Positions 1-8,347 of a stretch of 41,431 nucleotides of DNA are shown here, in pieces. The position numbers and the translations under genes were made by a program. The notes under the pieces are model-generated. The model saw nothing but the letters and a program-made list of their open reading frames with translations. It was not told the DNA's origin and did no database searches. The stretch comes from JAAYVZ01 sp035384965. GTDB taxonomy: Bacteria > Acidobacteriota > Thermoanaerobaculia > Thermoanaerobaculales > Thermoanaerobaculaceae. Location of the stretch: NCBI GenBank assembly GCA_035384965.1, contig DAOOJE010000034.1, positions 1 to 41,431 on the forward strand, read 5' to 3'. Every line of letters begins with the position of its first letter. Within the stretch, counting starts at the first letter, position 1.

Positions 1-35
1 CCTCCCTATCACGCTCCTAACGCTCAGCCTTCCAG

Positions 36-1208
36 TCACGGTGACGGAGCCCTGGTGGTCACGGCGAGGTCGACCCCGGGCGCCGGCTCGACGTCACGGG
101 CCGGCAGGTTGTCCTCGACCTTCGCCGGTGTGTAGTTGAAGGCCGCCTTGTAGAAGAACGAGGAGCCGATCGCGCCCTTGAGGTTGGCGGTGAGGTAGGT
201 CTCGGTCACGGTCTGGTCGTAGCTCTTGGTCGCCGGCCCGCTGCCGTCGGAGTTCCAGACCGGCGTGCGCTCGGTCTTCAGCGTCGAGGGCTGGTAGGCG
301 AAGAAGAACCACAGGCTGTCCTTGAGAATCGGCCCGCCGAGCGAGATGCCGGGCTCCCAACGGGTGAACTTGTCCTTGTTGGGCTTCAGCAGGCAGTCGT
401 CCGGGGTGCCGCAGTTCGACTCGTACCCGATCTTGCGCTGCTCGCCGGTCCAGGACGAGGTGTTGTAGTACGTCAGGAGCTGGCCGGCGAAGTCGCGCCC
501 GCCGGTCTTGGTGATGGCGTTGATCACGCCGCCGAGGGCGCCGCCGTACTCCGCCGCGTAGCCCGCGCTCTTGACCTGCACCTCCTCGACGAAGTCGGTG
601 ATCATGCTCTGGCCGGAGATGCCGTCCTGCGGGTGGGTGGTGTCGACGCCGTCGATGACGAAGCGGTTCTCGGAGCCCGATGCGCCGTCGATCGAGATGC
701 CGGCAAGGAACGCTTCCTGCTGGGCGCCGGCGGCCTGGCTCACGACCGAGGTGAAGTCGCGGCCGCGGGGCAGGTACTCGAGTTCCTGCTTGCCGATGAC
801 CGTGGCGGTCGCGGCCTGCTTGACGTCGATCTGCGCCTGACCGGCGATGACGGTGATCTCGTCCTCGAACCGGCCGGGACGCATCGTGAAGTTGACCTTG
901 AGGTTCTTGCCGAGCACAAGGCGGACGTCGGTGGCCTCGGCGGTCACGAAGCCGTCGAGCTTGGCGGTCAACTTGTAGATGCCCGCGAACAGTCGGGGGA
1001 ACCGGTAGAGGCCGTTGGCGTCGGTGACAGCCATGACCTTGGCACCCTTGGCCTCGGTCGCCTCCACCGTGACGCCCGGCAGCGCCTGGCCGGCGTCGTC
1101 GGAGACGATGCCCTCGATCGAGCCGACCTGCTCCTGGGCGATGGCGGCGCCGGCCCACACCAGGGCCAGCAACGCGGCCATCGCCAGCACACCCTTGTTG
1201 ATCCTCAT
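36..1208 (-). CDS. Oar-like TonB-dependent receptor, N-terminal part, truncated near window edge
   Basis: Outer-membrane receptor with an N-terminal carboxypeptidase-regulatory-like domain. The ATG at 1208 is chosen because AAGGAGG (1216-1222) lies 7 bases upstream and the product begins with a signal peptide ending near AGAAIAQ. Residues about 25-105 form the regulatory-like beta domain (GSIEGIVSDDAGQALPGV). A plug domain follows (FVIDGVDTTHP, EYGGALGGVINAITKTGG) and then the first barrel strands. The frame stops at TGA (38-36) after 390 residues, whereas Oar-type receptors are usually about 900-1100. Only 35 bases remain beyond the stop; one other minus-strand frame is open through them. 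The early stop may be a real frameshift, an assembly-edge error or a pseudogene. The family imports large substrates with TonB; the substrate here is unknown. The open frame extends upstream to 1412, but that stretch overlaps a promoter and is unlikely to be translated. Confidence 0.8.
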   Translation of the reverse strand: MRINKGVLAMAALLALVWAGAAIAQEQVGSIEGIVSDDAGQALPGVTVEATEAKGAKVMAVTDANGLYRFPRLFAGIYKLTAKLDGFVTAEATDVRLVLGKNLKVNFTMRPGRFEDEITVIAGQAQIDVKQAATATVIGKQELEYLPRGRDFTSVVSQAAGAQQEAFLAGISIDGASGSENRFVIDGVDTTHPQDGISGQSMITDFVEEVQVKSAGYAAEYGGALGGVINAITKTGGRDFAGQLLTYYNTSSWTGEQRKIGYESNCGTPDDCLLKPNKDKFTRWEPGISLGGPILKDSLWFFFAYQPSTLKTERTPVWNSDGSGPATKSYDQTVTETYLTANLKGAIGSSFFYKAAFNYTPAKVEDNLPARDVEPAPGVDLAVTTRAPSP

Positions 1209-1383
1209 CTTGAAGCCTCCTTCTCCTGCAAGTGATTCACGAGTTGTGGTTCGCTGCAAGTACTTCGGGCTGGGCCAGTCCGGATGCTCCTCCTTTCCTT
1301 CCTCCGGGATTTGGTTGTATGGCATGACGGTCGCTGGTCCGACCGGATGCTGCCGTTTCACGCGCTCAGGAAACACGGCGGAA

Positions 1384-1412
1384 ACCTTAGCAAGCTCTTT
1401 GCCAGGTTTCAA
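1384..1412 (-). promoter_or_regulatory. Sigma70-type promoter of the Oar-like receptor gene
   Basis: On the minus strand TTGAAA (1412-1407) is followed by a 17-base spacer and TAAGGT (1389-1384). This is a good housekeeping-type promoter for the gene starting at 1208. It predicts a leader of roughly 170 bases, purine-rich near its end, with two TTGCAG repeats before the ribosome site. The 382 bases between 1209 and 1590 hold this promoter and leader, and nothing coding that I recognise. Confidence 0.55.
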
Positions 1413-1590
1413 GAGTCGGCACGTCGTTGCAGGTCAATCACCTGGCTTGCGGCGTCGAGCGGTGCGCGTCCGGTGCGCCGGACGGATGTACGATCGCCCG
1501 TACAGCGAGCCATCGAGGCGGTGGTGGAGAGCCTCCGGCGCGGCGTGATTCGGACCGGCGCCGGGGAGAACGCGGTACCCTGTCCGTGGC

Positions 1591-3384
1591 ATGCGAGCTC
1601 CGGGCGCCCCGCGATACCTCTGGCCGGCACGCGGTGCCAGGGGGCGGACCCCGGAGGGGCCCTCGCTGGTGGGGCTCGGCGCGGCGCTGCGCCGCCACGG
1701 TCCCGCCTGCGTCATCGTCGGCGCCTTCCTGATCTCGGGGCTGCTGACGCTGCCGGCGTTCGGCGTCGCGTGGGACGAGGGGCTCGGCAACCTGTTCTTC
1801 GGAACGCGCCACCTCCACTACTTCACGACCTTCAACTGTGCGTACCTCGACTTCCAGCGCGATCTTCCTGCCGACGTCGTCGCGGGGCTTAGGCTGGGGG
1901 AGTCGCCGATGCGGGACCGCCCCCACGAGTTCCCGCCGGTAGCCGACCTGGCGTCGGCCGCGAGCATGGAGCTGGCGGGCCGTCGCCTGGGCTGGCTCGA
2001 CCCGGTGGACGCGTTCCACGTGCCGGGAGTGCTGCTCGCGACCGCGATGCTGGTCGCGGTGTACCGCTTCGCGTGGCACCGGCTCGGCCCGACGGCCGCG
2101 TACGTGGCGCTCGTCGCCCTGGCCACGTTTCCCAGGCTCTGGGGCGACATGCACTTCAACGTCAAGGACGTGGCCGCGGCGGCGCTGTTCTGCTTCGCGC
2201 TCCTGTCCTACCTCCGGTGGTACGAGCGGCCAGGCTGGGGCCGCGCCTGCCTGGCCGGCGCGGCGGGCGGTCTTGCGCTCGGGGTCAAGGCCAACGCGGC
2301 CTTTCTGCCACTGGTGCTGGCCCTCGGACTGTGGCCCGGCCCGCGGCTCGCCCGGCCGGCTTCCCGGGCGGCCAGGCTCACGCAGTTGGTCGGCCAGCAC
2401 GCCTCGATGGTGGCCGTCGCGGCGGCCGTCTACGTCGCCGCCTGGCCGTACCTGCACGCCAACCCGATGCGGGCGCTGGAGCATCTGCGCTACGTGCTGT
2501 CGCAAGGCGATCGGCCCGGCGCCGAGAGTCTCAACCCCCAACCGATCGCGATGACGGCGGCGACGATGCCCGAGGCCACGCTCGCCCTCTGGTTCGGTGC
2601 GGTGGCGATGCTGCTCTGGCTCGGTGCAGTCGAGTTCTCCCGTGGGCGCGGGAAGCGACGGGAGGCCGCGCTCCCGGCCGGAGAAGGAGCGGACGTGCTG
2701 CCGTGCGGCCGGCTCCTGCTCGCCTGGTGTCTCGTCCCGATCGCGCGCGCCTCCTTGCCCGGCACCGCGAACTTCGACGGTGTGAGGCACTTTCTCGAGT
2801 TTCTCCCGGCTGCTGCCCTGCTGGCCGGCTGGGCCGCGAGCCGGCTCGGAGCCGTTGTCGAGAGGAGGCTGCCGGGGCGCGGCTGGCTCGCCGCGGTGGG
2901 GATCGCGGGGGCGGTGGCGGCGCCGGGCGTGGCTGGCATCGCGCAGTACTGGCCGGCCCCACACCTCTACTTCAACCGCCTTGCCGCGCTGGCGGGCGGA
3001 GCCGAGCGGCTGTTCGGCCCGGCGGAAGTGACCGACTACTGGGCGACGAGCTACCGCCTCGGCATGAGCTGGCTCAACGCGACCGCCGAGCCCGAAGCCC
3101 GGATCGTGGTGCCGGTGGCGGGGTGGCTGGCGCGCATCGCGGGGCCGCGGTGGCTGCGGCCGGACCTCGAGGTGGTGGCCGACCGCGACCTCGAGGCGGC
3201 GCTGGCCGGCGACCGGCCGGTTTACGTCATGTTCGTGACCAGGCGAGAGTTTTACACCGACCTCGCGGGCTGGTGCGAGGCGACCCGGCGGCCAGTCCAC
3301 CGCCTGGATGTGGCAGGGCGGCCGATCCTCGTCGTTTTCGAGCTGGGGCCGCGCTCGCGTGCCGGGGCAGGGGCAGGGGCATGA
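1591..3384 (+). CDS. GT-C type membrane glycosyltransferase (ArnT/PMT-like)
   Basis: Polytopic inner-membrane protein of 597 residues. It has about ten hydrophobic segments (for example residues 32-50, 140-160, 170-190, 215-240, 330-350) and a soluble C-terminal part. The first periplasmic loop carries an acidic WDEG motif (about residue 59), as expected for GT-C enzymes that use polyprenyl-phosphate sugars (ArnT, PMT and relatives); HPHE-like and FNVKD loops follow. The family transfers a sugar from a lipid carrier to protein or lipid on the periplasmic side; the acceptor here is unknown. There is no Shine-Dalgarno sequence, but a -10-like TACCCT (1576-1581) ends 9 bases before the ATG. The TGA overlaps ATG codons upstream of the next gene. 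The last residues are a low-complexity Gly/Ala run. Confidence 0.75.
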   Translation: MRAPGAPRYLWPARGARGRTPEGPSLVGLGAALRRHGPACVIVGAFLISGLLTLPAFGVAWDEGLGNLFFGTRHLHYFTTFNCAYLDFQRDLPADVVAGLRLGESPMRDRPHEFPPVADLASAASMELAGRRLGWLDPVDAFHVPGVLLATAMLVAVYRFAWHRLGPTAAYVALVALATFPRLWGDMHFNVKDVAAAALFCFALLSYLRWYERPGWGRACLAGAAGGLALGVKANAAFLPLVLALGLWPGPRLARPASRAARLTQLVGQHASMVAVAAAVYVAAWPYLHANPMRALEHLRYVLSQGDRPGAESLNPQPIAMTAATMPEATLALWFGAVAMLLWLGAVEFSRGRGKRREAALPAGEGADVLPCGRLLLAWCLVPIARASLPGTANFDGVRHFLEFLPAAALLAGWAASRLGAVVERRLPGRGWLAAVGIAGAVAAPGVAGIAQYWPAPHLYFNRLAALAGGAERLFGPAEVTDYWATSYRLGMSWLNATAEPEARIVVPVAGWLARIAGPRWLRPDLEVVADRDLEAALAGDRPVYVMFVTRREFYTDLAGWCEATRRPVHRLDVAGRPILVVFELGPRSRAGAGAGA

Positions 3385-3390
3385 TGCGTC

Positions 3391-3419
3391 TGGACGGTGG
3401 CCGCCGGGCGCGGTATGCT
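3391..3419 (+). promoter_or_regulatory. Candidate promoter with very short leader
   Basis: TGGACG (3391-3396), a 17-base spacer and TATGCT (3414-3419) precede the ATG at 3429 by 9 bases. No Shine-Dalgarno sequence is visible, so the transcript would be leaderless or nearly so. Confidence 0.4.
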
Positions 3420-3428
3420 GCCGGCACA

Positions 3429-6353
3429 ATGTGCTCGTACGCCCCGCTCCCGGCGCGTGCGTCGGGCGATGGCAACGCTGGCGCCGCCCTCGCGGCGGGC
3501 CGCGTGCTGCGCCTTGCCCTGCTGCTGCTCGCCGCCGCGTGTGGCAGCGCGCCGCCGGTACGGCCGGCCGTCGAGCCGGCAGTGATCGAGTTCCTCGGGA
3601 GCGCGACCCTCCCCACCGGTCTCTCCTTTGCCGGGACCGACGTCGGCGGCCTTTCCGGCCTGGCGTACGACCCCGAGAGCGGGCTCTTTCTCGCAGTTTC
3701 CGACGATCGCAGCGAGCGTGCGCCGGCGCGGGTGTACACGCTGGCGATCGATCTGACCGGTGGCCGGCTTGCGGACGGCGGCGTGCGGGTGGTCGGGGTG
3801 ACGGTGCTGCGGGACGCCGCCGGCACCGCGTTCGCGCCGGGGTCCGTGGACTTCGAGGGGATCGCGCGGCTCGGTGACGGGACGCTGCTCGTCTCCTCCG
3901 AAGGCGACGTGAGCGCGGGGGTTCCCCCCGCCGTGTTCCGGTTCACGGCCGAAGGCGCCGAGCATGGGCGTCTGGAACTGCCGGACGTGCTCCTGCCGAG
4001 GCCCGGCCGTCCGTGGGGGGTGCGCGACAACCTGGCGCTCGAGGCGCTGACCGTGACGCCCGACGGAAGGTACCTCTTTGCCGCGAGCGAAAACGCGCTG
4101 GCGCAGGACGGTCCCCAGGCCGACTTCGTGGTCGGGAGCCCCTCGCGGGTGTTTCGCTTCAGGTTGCCGGATGGTTCGCCGGCGGGGCAGTGGGTCTACC
4201 CGGTGGGCGCCGTGCCGCACCGGCCGCGCGAGGCGGACGGTTTCCGCACCAACGGGCTGCCCGATCTGCTGGCGCTCGACGAGCGGCACCTGCTGGCGCT
4301 CGAGCGCGCCTCGGTCGACGGCAACGGCTACGCGGTCCGGCTCTACCTCGCCTCGCTCGAGGACGCCACCGATGTCAGCGGGATCCCGAGCCTGGCGGCG
4401 CGCGGCGTCCCACCGGTCCGTCCGGCGGCCAAGCGGCTGGCGCTCGACCTCGGCACGCTCGGTGTGCGGCTGCAGAACCTCGAGGGGATGGCGCTGGGGC
4501 CGATGCTGCCCGGCGGCCGGCGGGCGCTGGTGATGGTGGCCGACAACAACTTCGGTGCTCGCGGTGAGACGTCGCAGGTTCTGGCGTTCACCGTGGACGT
4601 GCCGGCGCTGCTCCGCCTGCCGCCGCGCCAGGCGACGGTTGCCGCCGTTCAGGGCCCCGACCACGCCTCGCCGTACCTCGGCGAGGAGGTGGCCGGTGTC
4701 GAGGGGGTGGTCACTGCCGTTGCTGCCGCCGGCTCCGAGCGCGGGTTCTGGATGCAGGCGCCGGACGGCGACGGCCGCACCTCGGACGGGCTCTTCGTCG
4801 TGGCTGGCGAGACGGGGCAGTTGCCGGCGGTGGGCGACGAGGTACGCGTTGCGGGCCGGGTCGAGGAAAGCGTGCGCGGCTGGGACCTCCCGGTGACGAG
4901 GCTCGTCACGGCCAGTGTCGAGGTGACCGGGCGCGGCCGCCCCTTGCCCGCGGCCGTGAGGCTCGGCCCGGGTGGACGCCGACCACCGGAGGAGGTCATC
5001 GAGGACGACGGGTTTCTCATCTTCGACCCGGAGAACGACGCGGCGGACTTTTTCGAGAGCCTGGAGGGGATGCGCATCGAGGTGGCGGAGCCGTTCGTCG
5101 TCGGGCCGACCTCGGAGCGCGGCGAGTGGGTCGTGATCCCCGGACCGCCGCCGGCCGAGCGCCGGACGGCTCGGGGCGGCGTCGCCATCGCTGCCGGACA
5201 GTTCAACCCGCAGCGCCTCACCGTGAGTGCGCGGCTGCTGCCCGCCGCGCCGCTCGTCGCGGTGGGGGACCGCTTCGCCGGGCCGCTCGAGGGTGTGCTG
5301 GACTACGCGTCCGGCACCTACCGGCTCGTGCTGACCTCTCCGCCTCCAGCCGTGATCCCCGGGGACCGCGACCCGGAGACCACTTCGCTGGCCGGGACCG
5401 CCGATCGCCTCTCGATTGCCACCTTCAACGTGGAAAACCTGGCGCTCACCTCGCCGGAGGAAAAGCTCTCGCGCCTCGCGGCGATCGTCGCCACGCACCT
5501 GCGGGGCCCGGACATCGTGGCGCTGCAGGAAATCCAGGACGACAGCGGGCCGACCGACGACGGCGTCACCACGGCTGCCGGCACGCTGGCGCGACTGTGC
5601 GAGCGCATTGCAGCGGAGGGCGGGCCGCGCTACGAGGCGCGGCAGATCGACCCCGAGGACAAGCAAGACGGTGGGGCGCCAGGGGCCAACATCCGGGTGG
5701 TGCTGCTGTTCAACCCGTTGCGGGTGAGCTTCGTCGACCGCGGGTCCGGCGGGCCGGCCGAGGCGGTGCGCGTCGTGGCCGGCCCCGGCGGGGTGGCGAT
5801 CGAGCCGAGCCCGGGGCGGGTCGACCCGGGCAACCCGGCGTGGCGGCCCCGTCGTGAGGGCGGGGATGGCTCGCGCAAGCCGCTCGCCGGGGAGCTGCGG
5901 TTCCGCGACCGGGCGGTCTTCGTGGTCAACGTTCACCTCGCGTCGAAGGGGGGCGACGCTCCCCTGTTCGGCCGCAGCCAGCCGCCCCTGCTGTCGAGCG
6001 AGGCCAGGCGCACTGCCCAGGCACGGGTGGTGCGCGACTTCGTGGCGAGCCTGCTGGCGCGCGACCCGGCTGCAGCGGTCGTGGTGCTCGGCGACTGCAA
6101 CGAGTTTCCGTTCGCGCCACCGATCGCAACGCTCGCGGCCGCCCCGCTCGTCAACCTCGCAGACCGCCTCGCCCCGGCCGACCGCTACAGCTACGTCTTC
6201 CAGGGCAACTCGCAGGTGCTCGATCACATCCTGGTGAGCCCGGCGATCGCCAGCGAGGCGCAGATCGACGCGGTGCACGTCAACGCCGACTTCCCCGATG
6301 CCTGGCGAGCCAGCGACCACGACCCGCTGGTCGCGACGCTGCGCCTGCGCTGA
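3429..6353 (+). CDS. Lipoprotein with phytase-like esterase and endonuclease/exonuclease/phosphatase domains
   Basis: About 974 residues. A hydrophobic N-terminus ends in a lipobox (LLAAAC), so the protein is probably anchored to a membrane. Residues about 55-385 look like the esterase-like domain of phytase family (GLSGLAYDPESG, DFEGIARLGDG, NLEGMALG). Residues about 405-520 look like an OB-fold nuclease accessory domain (GVEGVVTAV, FWMQAPDGDG, VGDEVRVAGRV). The C-terminal 320 residues are an endonuclease/exonuclease/phosphatase domain with its metal and catalytic motifs: FNVEN near 663, LQEI near 697, GDCNEF near 887 and SDHDP near 964. The family cleaves phosphodiesters. A role in scavenging phosphate from extracellular DNA or organophosphates is inferred. 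A GTG at 3504 would give a shorter, more typical lipoprotein signal; the ATG at 3429 is preferred because of its spacing from the -10 box. Confidence 0.8.
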   Translation: MCSYAPLPARASGDGNAGAALAAGRVLRLALLLLAAACGSAPPVRPAVEPAVIEFLGSATLPTGLSFAGTDVGGLSGLAYDPESGLFLAVSDDRSERAPARVYTLAIDLTGGRLADGGVRVVGVTVLRDAAGTAFAPGSVDFEGIARLGDGTLLVSSEGDVSAGVPPAVFRFTAEGAEHGRLELPDVLLPRPGRPWGVRDNLALEALTVTPDGRYLFAASENALAQDGPQADFVVGSPSRVFRFRLPDGSPAGQWVYPVGAVPHRPREADGFRTNGLPDLLALDERHLLALERASVDGNGYAVRLYLASLEDATDVSGIPSLAARGVPPVRPAAKRLALDLGTLGVRLQNLEGMALGPMLPGGRRALVMVADNNFGARGETSQVLAFTVDVPALLRLPPRQATVAAVQGPDHASPYLGEEVAGVEGVVTAVAAAGSERGFWMQAPDGDGRTSDGLFVVAGETGQLPAVGDEVRVAGRVEESVRGWDLPVTRLVTASVEVTGRGRPLPAAVRLGPGGRRPPEEVIEDDGFLIFDPENDAADFFESLEGMRIEVAEPFVVGPTSERGEWVVIPGPPPAERRTARGGVAIAAGQFNPQRLTVSARLLPAAPLVAVGDRFAGPLEGVLDYASGTYRLVLTSPPPAVIPGDRDPETTSLAGTADRLSIATFNVENLALTSPEEKLSRLAAIVATHLRGPDIVALQEIQDDSGPTDDGVTTAAGTLARLCERIAAEGGPRYEARQIDPEDKQDGGAPGANIRVVLLFNPLRVSFVDRGSGGPAEAVRVVAGPGGVAIEPSPGRVDPGNPAWRPRREGGDGSRKPLAGELRFRDRAVFVVNVHLASKGGDAPLFGRSQPPLLSSEARRTAQARVVRDFVASLLARDPAAAVVVLGDCNEFPFAPPIATLAAAPLVNLADRLAPADRYSYVFQGNSQVLDHILVSPAIASEAQIDAVHVNADFPDAWRASDHDPLVATLRLR

Positions 6354-6466
6354 CGGCCCCGGCCTGGCGGGTCCGCTCGCCCGGTGCTGGTGGGTGGGGG
6401 CCAAAGGAAGATGCGTGCCTGCGGGCCGGTAATCCGGTGGGTCCGGGCCGGGGATCCCCTGATGGC

Positions 6467-6483
6467 GGCGCCTCGCCGGCGCC
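6467..6483. terminator. GC-rich hairpin between convergent genes
   Basis: GGCGCC, a 5-base TCGCC loop and GGCGCC form a hairpin between the stop of the nuclease-domain gene and the stop of recQ. It has no T-tract, so a termination role is only a guess. Confidence 0.2.
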
Positions 6484-6497
6484 GGCCGCGGCCCGGC

Positions 6498-8309
6498 CTA
6501 CCGGCGCAGCTCGGCCAGGAACGCCTCGCCGTAGCGGGCGAGCTTGGCGGCGCCGACGCCTGACACTCGCGCCAGCTCCTCGCGCGTGTGTGGGCGCAGC
6601 GCCGCCATGGCCGCCAGCGTGGCGTCGGGAAAGACAACGTAGGCAGGGACTCCCTGCTCCGCGGCGAGGCGGCGGCGCAGGGCCCGCAGGCGTTCGAACA
6701 GCGGCTCGTCGACCTCGCGGCCGCCGGCGGCCAGTCGCTGGCGCGTGCGACCGGGCGCCTTCTCGCGCATCCGCTCGCGGGGCACCGCCAGCTCGAGCCT
6801 CTCCTCGCCGCGCAGCACGGGCCACGCCGCCGCCGTCAGCTTGAGCGTCGAGTACGCGGTGATGTCCTGGCGCAGCAACCCGCGGTGGATGAGCTGCCGC
6901 ACCAGCGACAGCCACGCCTCGGCAGAGTGCTCGCGCCCGATCCCGTAGGTGGAGAGCCGGTCGTGGCCGAGCTCGCGGATGCGAGCGCTTTCGGCGCCGC
7001 GCAGCACGTCCACGACGTGGCGGGCGCCGAAGCGCTGGCCGACGCGGTACACGCACGAGAGCAGCTTCTGGGCGTCGACCGTGGCGTCGTAGCGCCGCGG
7101 CGGGTCGAGACAGACGTCGCAGTTGCCGCAGTCGGCGCCGAGTTCCTCGCCGAAATAGGCGAGCAGCGCGCGGCGCCGGCACTGCTCCGACTCGGCCAGC
7201 CCCACCATGGCGTTGAGCTTGTGCAGCTCGACCCGGACCTGGTCGGGGTCGCTGCCCCCCTCGATGAGGGCCCGAACCTTGGCCACGTCGTGCAGGGCGA
7301 ACAGCAGGTACGCCTCGGCCGCCAGCCCGTCGCGACCGGCTCGCCCCGTCTCCTGGTAGTAGGCCTCGATGCTCGTGGGGAGGTCGTGGTGGACCACGAA
7401 GCGCACGTCCGGCTTGTCGATTCCCATCCCGAACGCGACGGTGGCGACGACGACCTGCACGCGATCGGCCAGAAAGGCCTCCTGGGTCGCCGCGCGCTGC
7501 TTCGCCGGCATCCCGGCGTGGTACGGGGCGGCCGCGATTCCGCTCCTCACGAGCCGCGCGGCGACCTCCTCGGTGCGGCGGCGGGTCAGGCAGTAGACGA
7601 TCCCGGCGTCGCCCTTGCGGCTCTTGAGAAACGCCAGGAGCTGCTCGGCCGGGCGGACCTTCTCGACCACGGTGTAGCGGATGTTGGGGCGGTCGAACCC
7701 GGCGGCGAACAGCCGGGCGCTGCCCAGGTGCAGCTTGGCAACGACCTCCTCGCGCGTGGCCTCGTCGGCAGTGGCGGTGAGCGCCACCAGCGGCACGCCC
7801 GGGAAGTGCTGGCGCAGCCCGCCGAGCGCCAGGTACTCGGGCCGGAAGTCGTGTCCCCACTGGCTCACGCAGTGCGCCTCGTCGATGGCGAACAGGGCGA
7901 TTTCGATGCCCCGCAGGCGCTCCAGGAACGAGTCGGTCATGATGCGCTCGGGCGACACGTACAGGAGGTCGAGCTCGCCGGAATGGAGCATGGCGAGCGT
8001 CCGGCGCGCCGCGCCCTCCTCGAGCGAGGAGTTGTAGCACGCGGCCGCCACGCCGCACCCGCGCAGGGCGTCCACCTGGTCCTTCATGAGCGAGATGAGC
8101 GGCGAGACGACGACGGCCGTGCCCGGCCGCACCAGCGCCGGGATCTGATAGCACAGCGACTTGCCGCCGCCGGTGGGCATCAGCACGAAGGCGTCGCCGC
8201 CCGACACCACGTGCTCGATGATCTCGCGCTGGAGGAAGCGGTACTCCTGGTACCCGAAGACCTCGCGCAGGACGGTCAGCGGCTCGCGCCCCGAGACTCT
8301 CGCTCCCAC
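6498..8309 (-). CDS. recQ: ATP-dependent DNA helicase RecQ
   Basis: Superfamily 2 3'-5' helicase of 603 residues, in the usual RecQ range, acting in recombination and replication-fork repair. Visible motifs: Walker A TGGGKS near residue 46; motif II DEAHC near 146; SQWGHDFRPEY; TATAD (motif III); VATVAFGMGIDKPDVRFV; and QETGRAGRDG (motif VI). The zinc-binding cysteines lie in a CRRRALLAYFGE...CGNCDVC stretch, followed by a winged-helix region (RQC) and a C-terminal HRDC domain (about 525-603). The GTG at 8309 is chosen: no Shine-Dalgarno sequence is present, but TACGTT lies exactly 6 bases upstream, matching the leaderless pattern of other genes here. The gene sits between unrelated genes and is probably transcribed alone. 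Confidence 0.95.
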   Translation of the reverse strand: MGARVSGREPLTVLREVFGYQEYRFLQREIIEHVVSGGDAFVLMPTGGGKSLCYQIPALVRPGTAVVVSPLISLMKDQVDALRGCGVAAACYNSSLEEGAARRTLAMLHSGELDLLYVSPERIMTDSFLERLRGIEIALFAIDEAHCVSQWGHDFRPEYLALGGLRQHFPGVPLVALTATADEATREEVVAKLHLGSARLFAAGFDRPNIRYTVVEKVRPAEQLLAFLKSRKGDAGIVYCLTRRRTEEVAARLVRSGIAAAPYHAGMPAKQRAATQEAFLADRVQVVVATVAFGMGIDKPDVRFVVHHDLPTSIEAYYQETGRAGRDGLAAEAYLLFALHDVAKVRALIEGGSDPDQVRVELHKLNAMVGLAESEQCRRRALLAYFGEELGADCGNCDVCLDPPRRYDATVDAQKLLSCVYRVGQRFGARHVVDVLRGAESARIRELGHDRLSTYGIGREHSAEAWLSLVRQLIHRGLLRQDITAYSTLKLTAAAWPVLRGEERLELAVPRERMREKAPGRTRQRLAAGGREVDEPLFERLRALRRRLAAEQGVPAYVVFPDATLAAMAALRPHTREELARVSGVGAAKLARYGEAFLAELRR

Positions 8310-8315
8310 GGCGTC

Positions 8316-8321
8316 AACGTA
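8316..8321 (-). promoter_or_regulatory. -10-like box of recQ, leaderless arrangement
   Basis: On the minus strand TACGTT (8321-8316) is followed by 6 bases and then the GTG start (8309). With the usual 6-7 base distance from -10 to transcript start, the message would begin at the start codon. No convincing -35 is visible. Confidence 0.35.
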
Positions 8322-8347
8322 GCACGGCCGGCGCCGCTACGGCGGGG

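Noticed and set aside
1209..1412. N-terminal extension of the Oar-like receptor up to 1412
   Set aside because: It overlaps the TTGAAA-17-TAAGGT promoter and precedes a strong ribosome site and signal peptide at 1208.
1438..3429. Long minus-strand open frame opposite the glycosyltransferase gene
   Set aside because: It is Arg/Gly/Pro-rich and has no recognisable motifs; high GC gives long antisense frames. The plus-strand frame has coherent membrane-protein content.
3252..6404. Very long minus-strand open frame opposite the nuclease-domain gene
   Set aside because: Low-complexity composition of antisense translation with no family motifs; the plus strand carries intact esterase and nuclease motifs.
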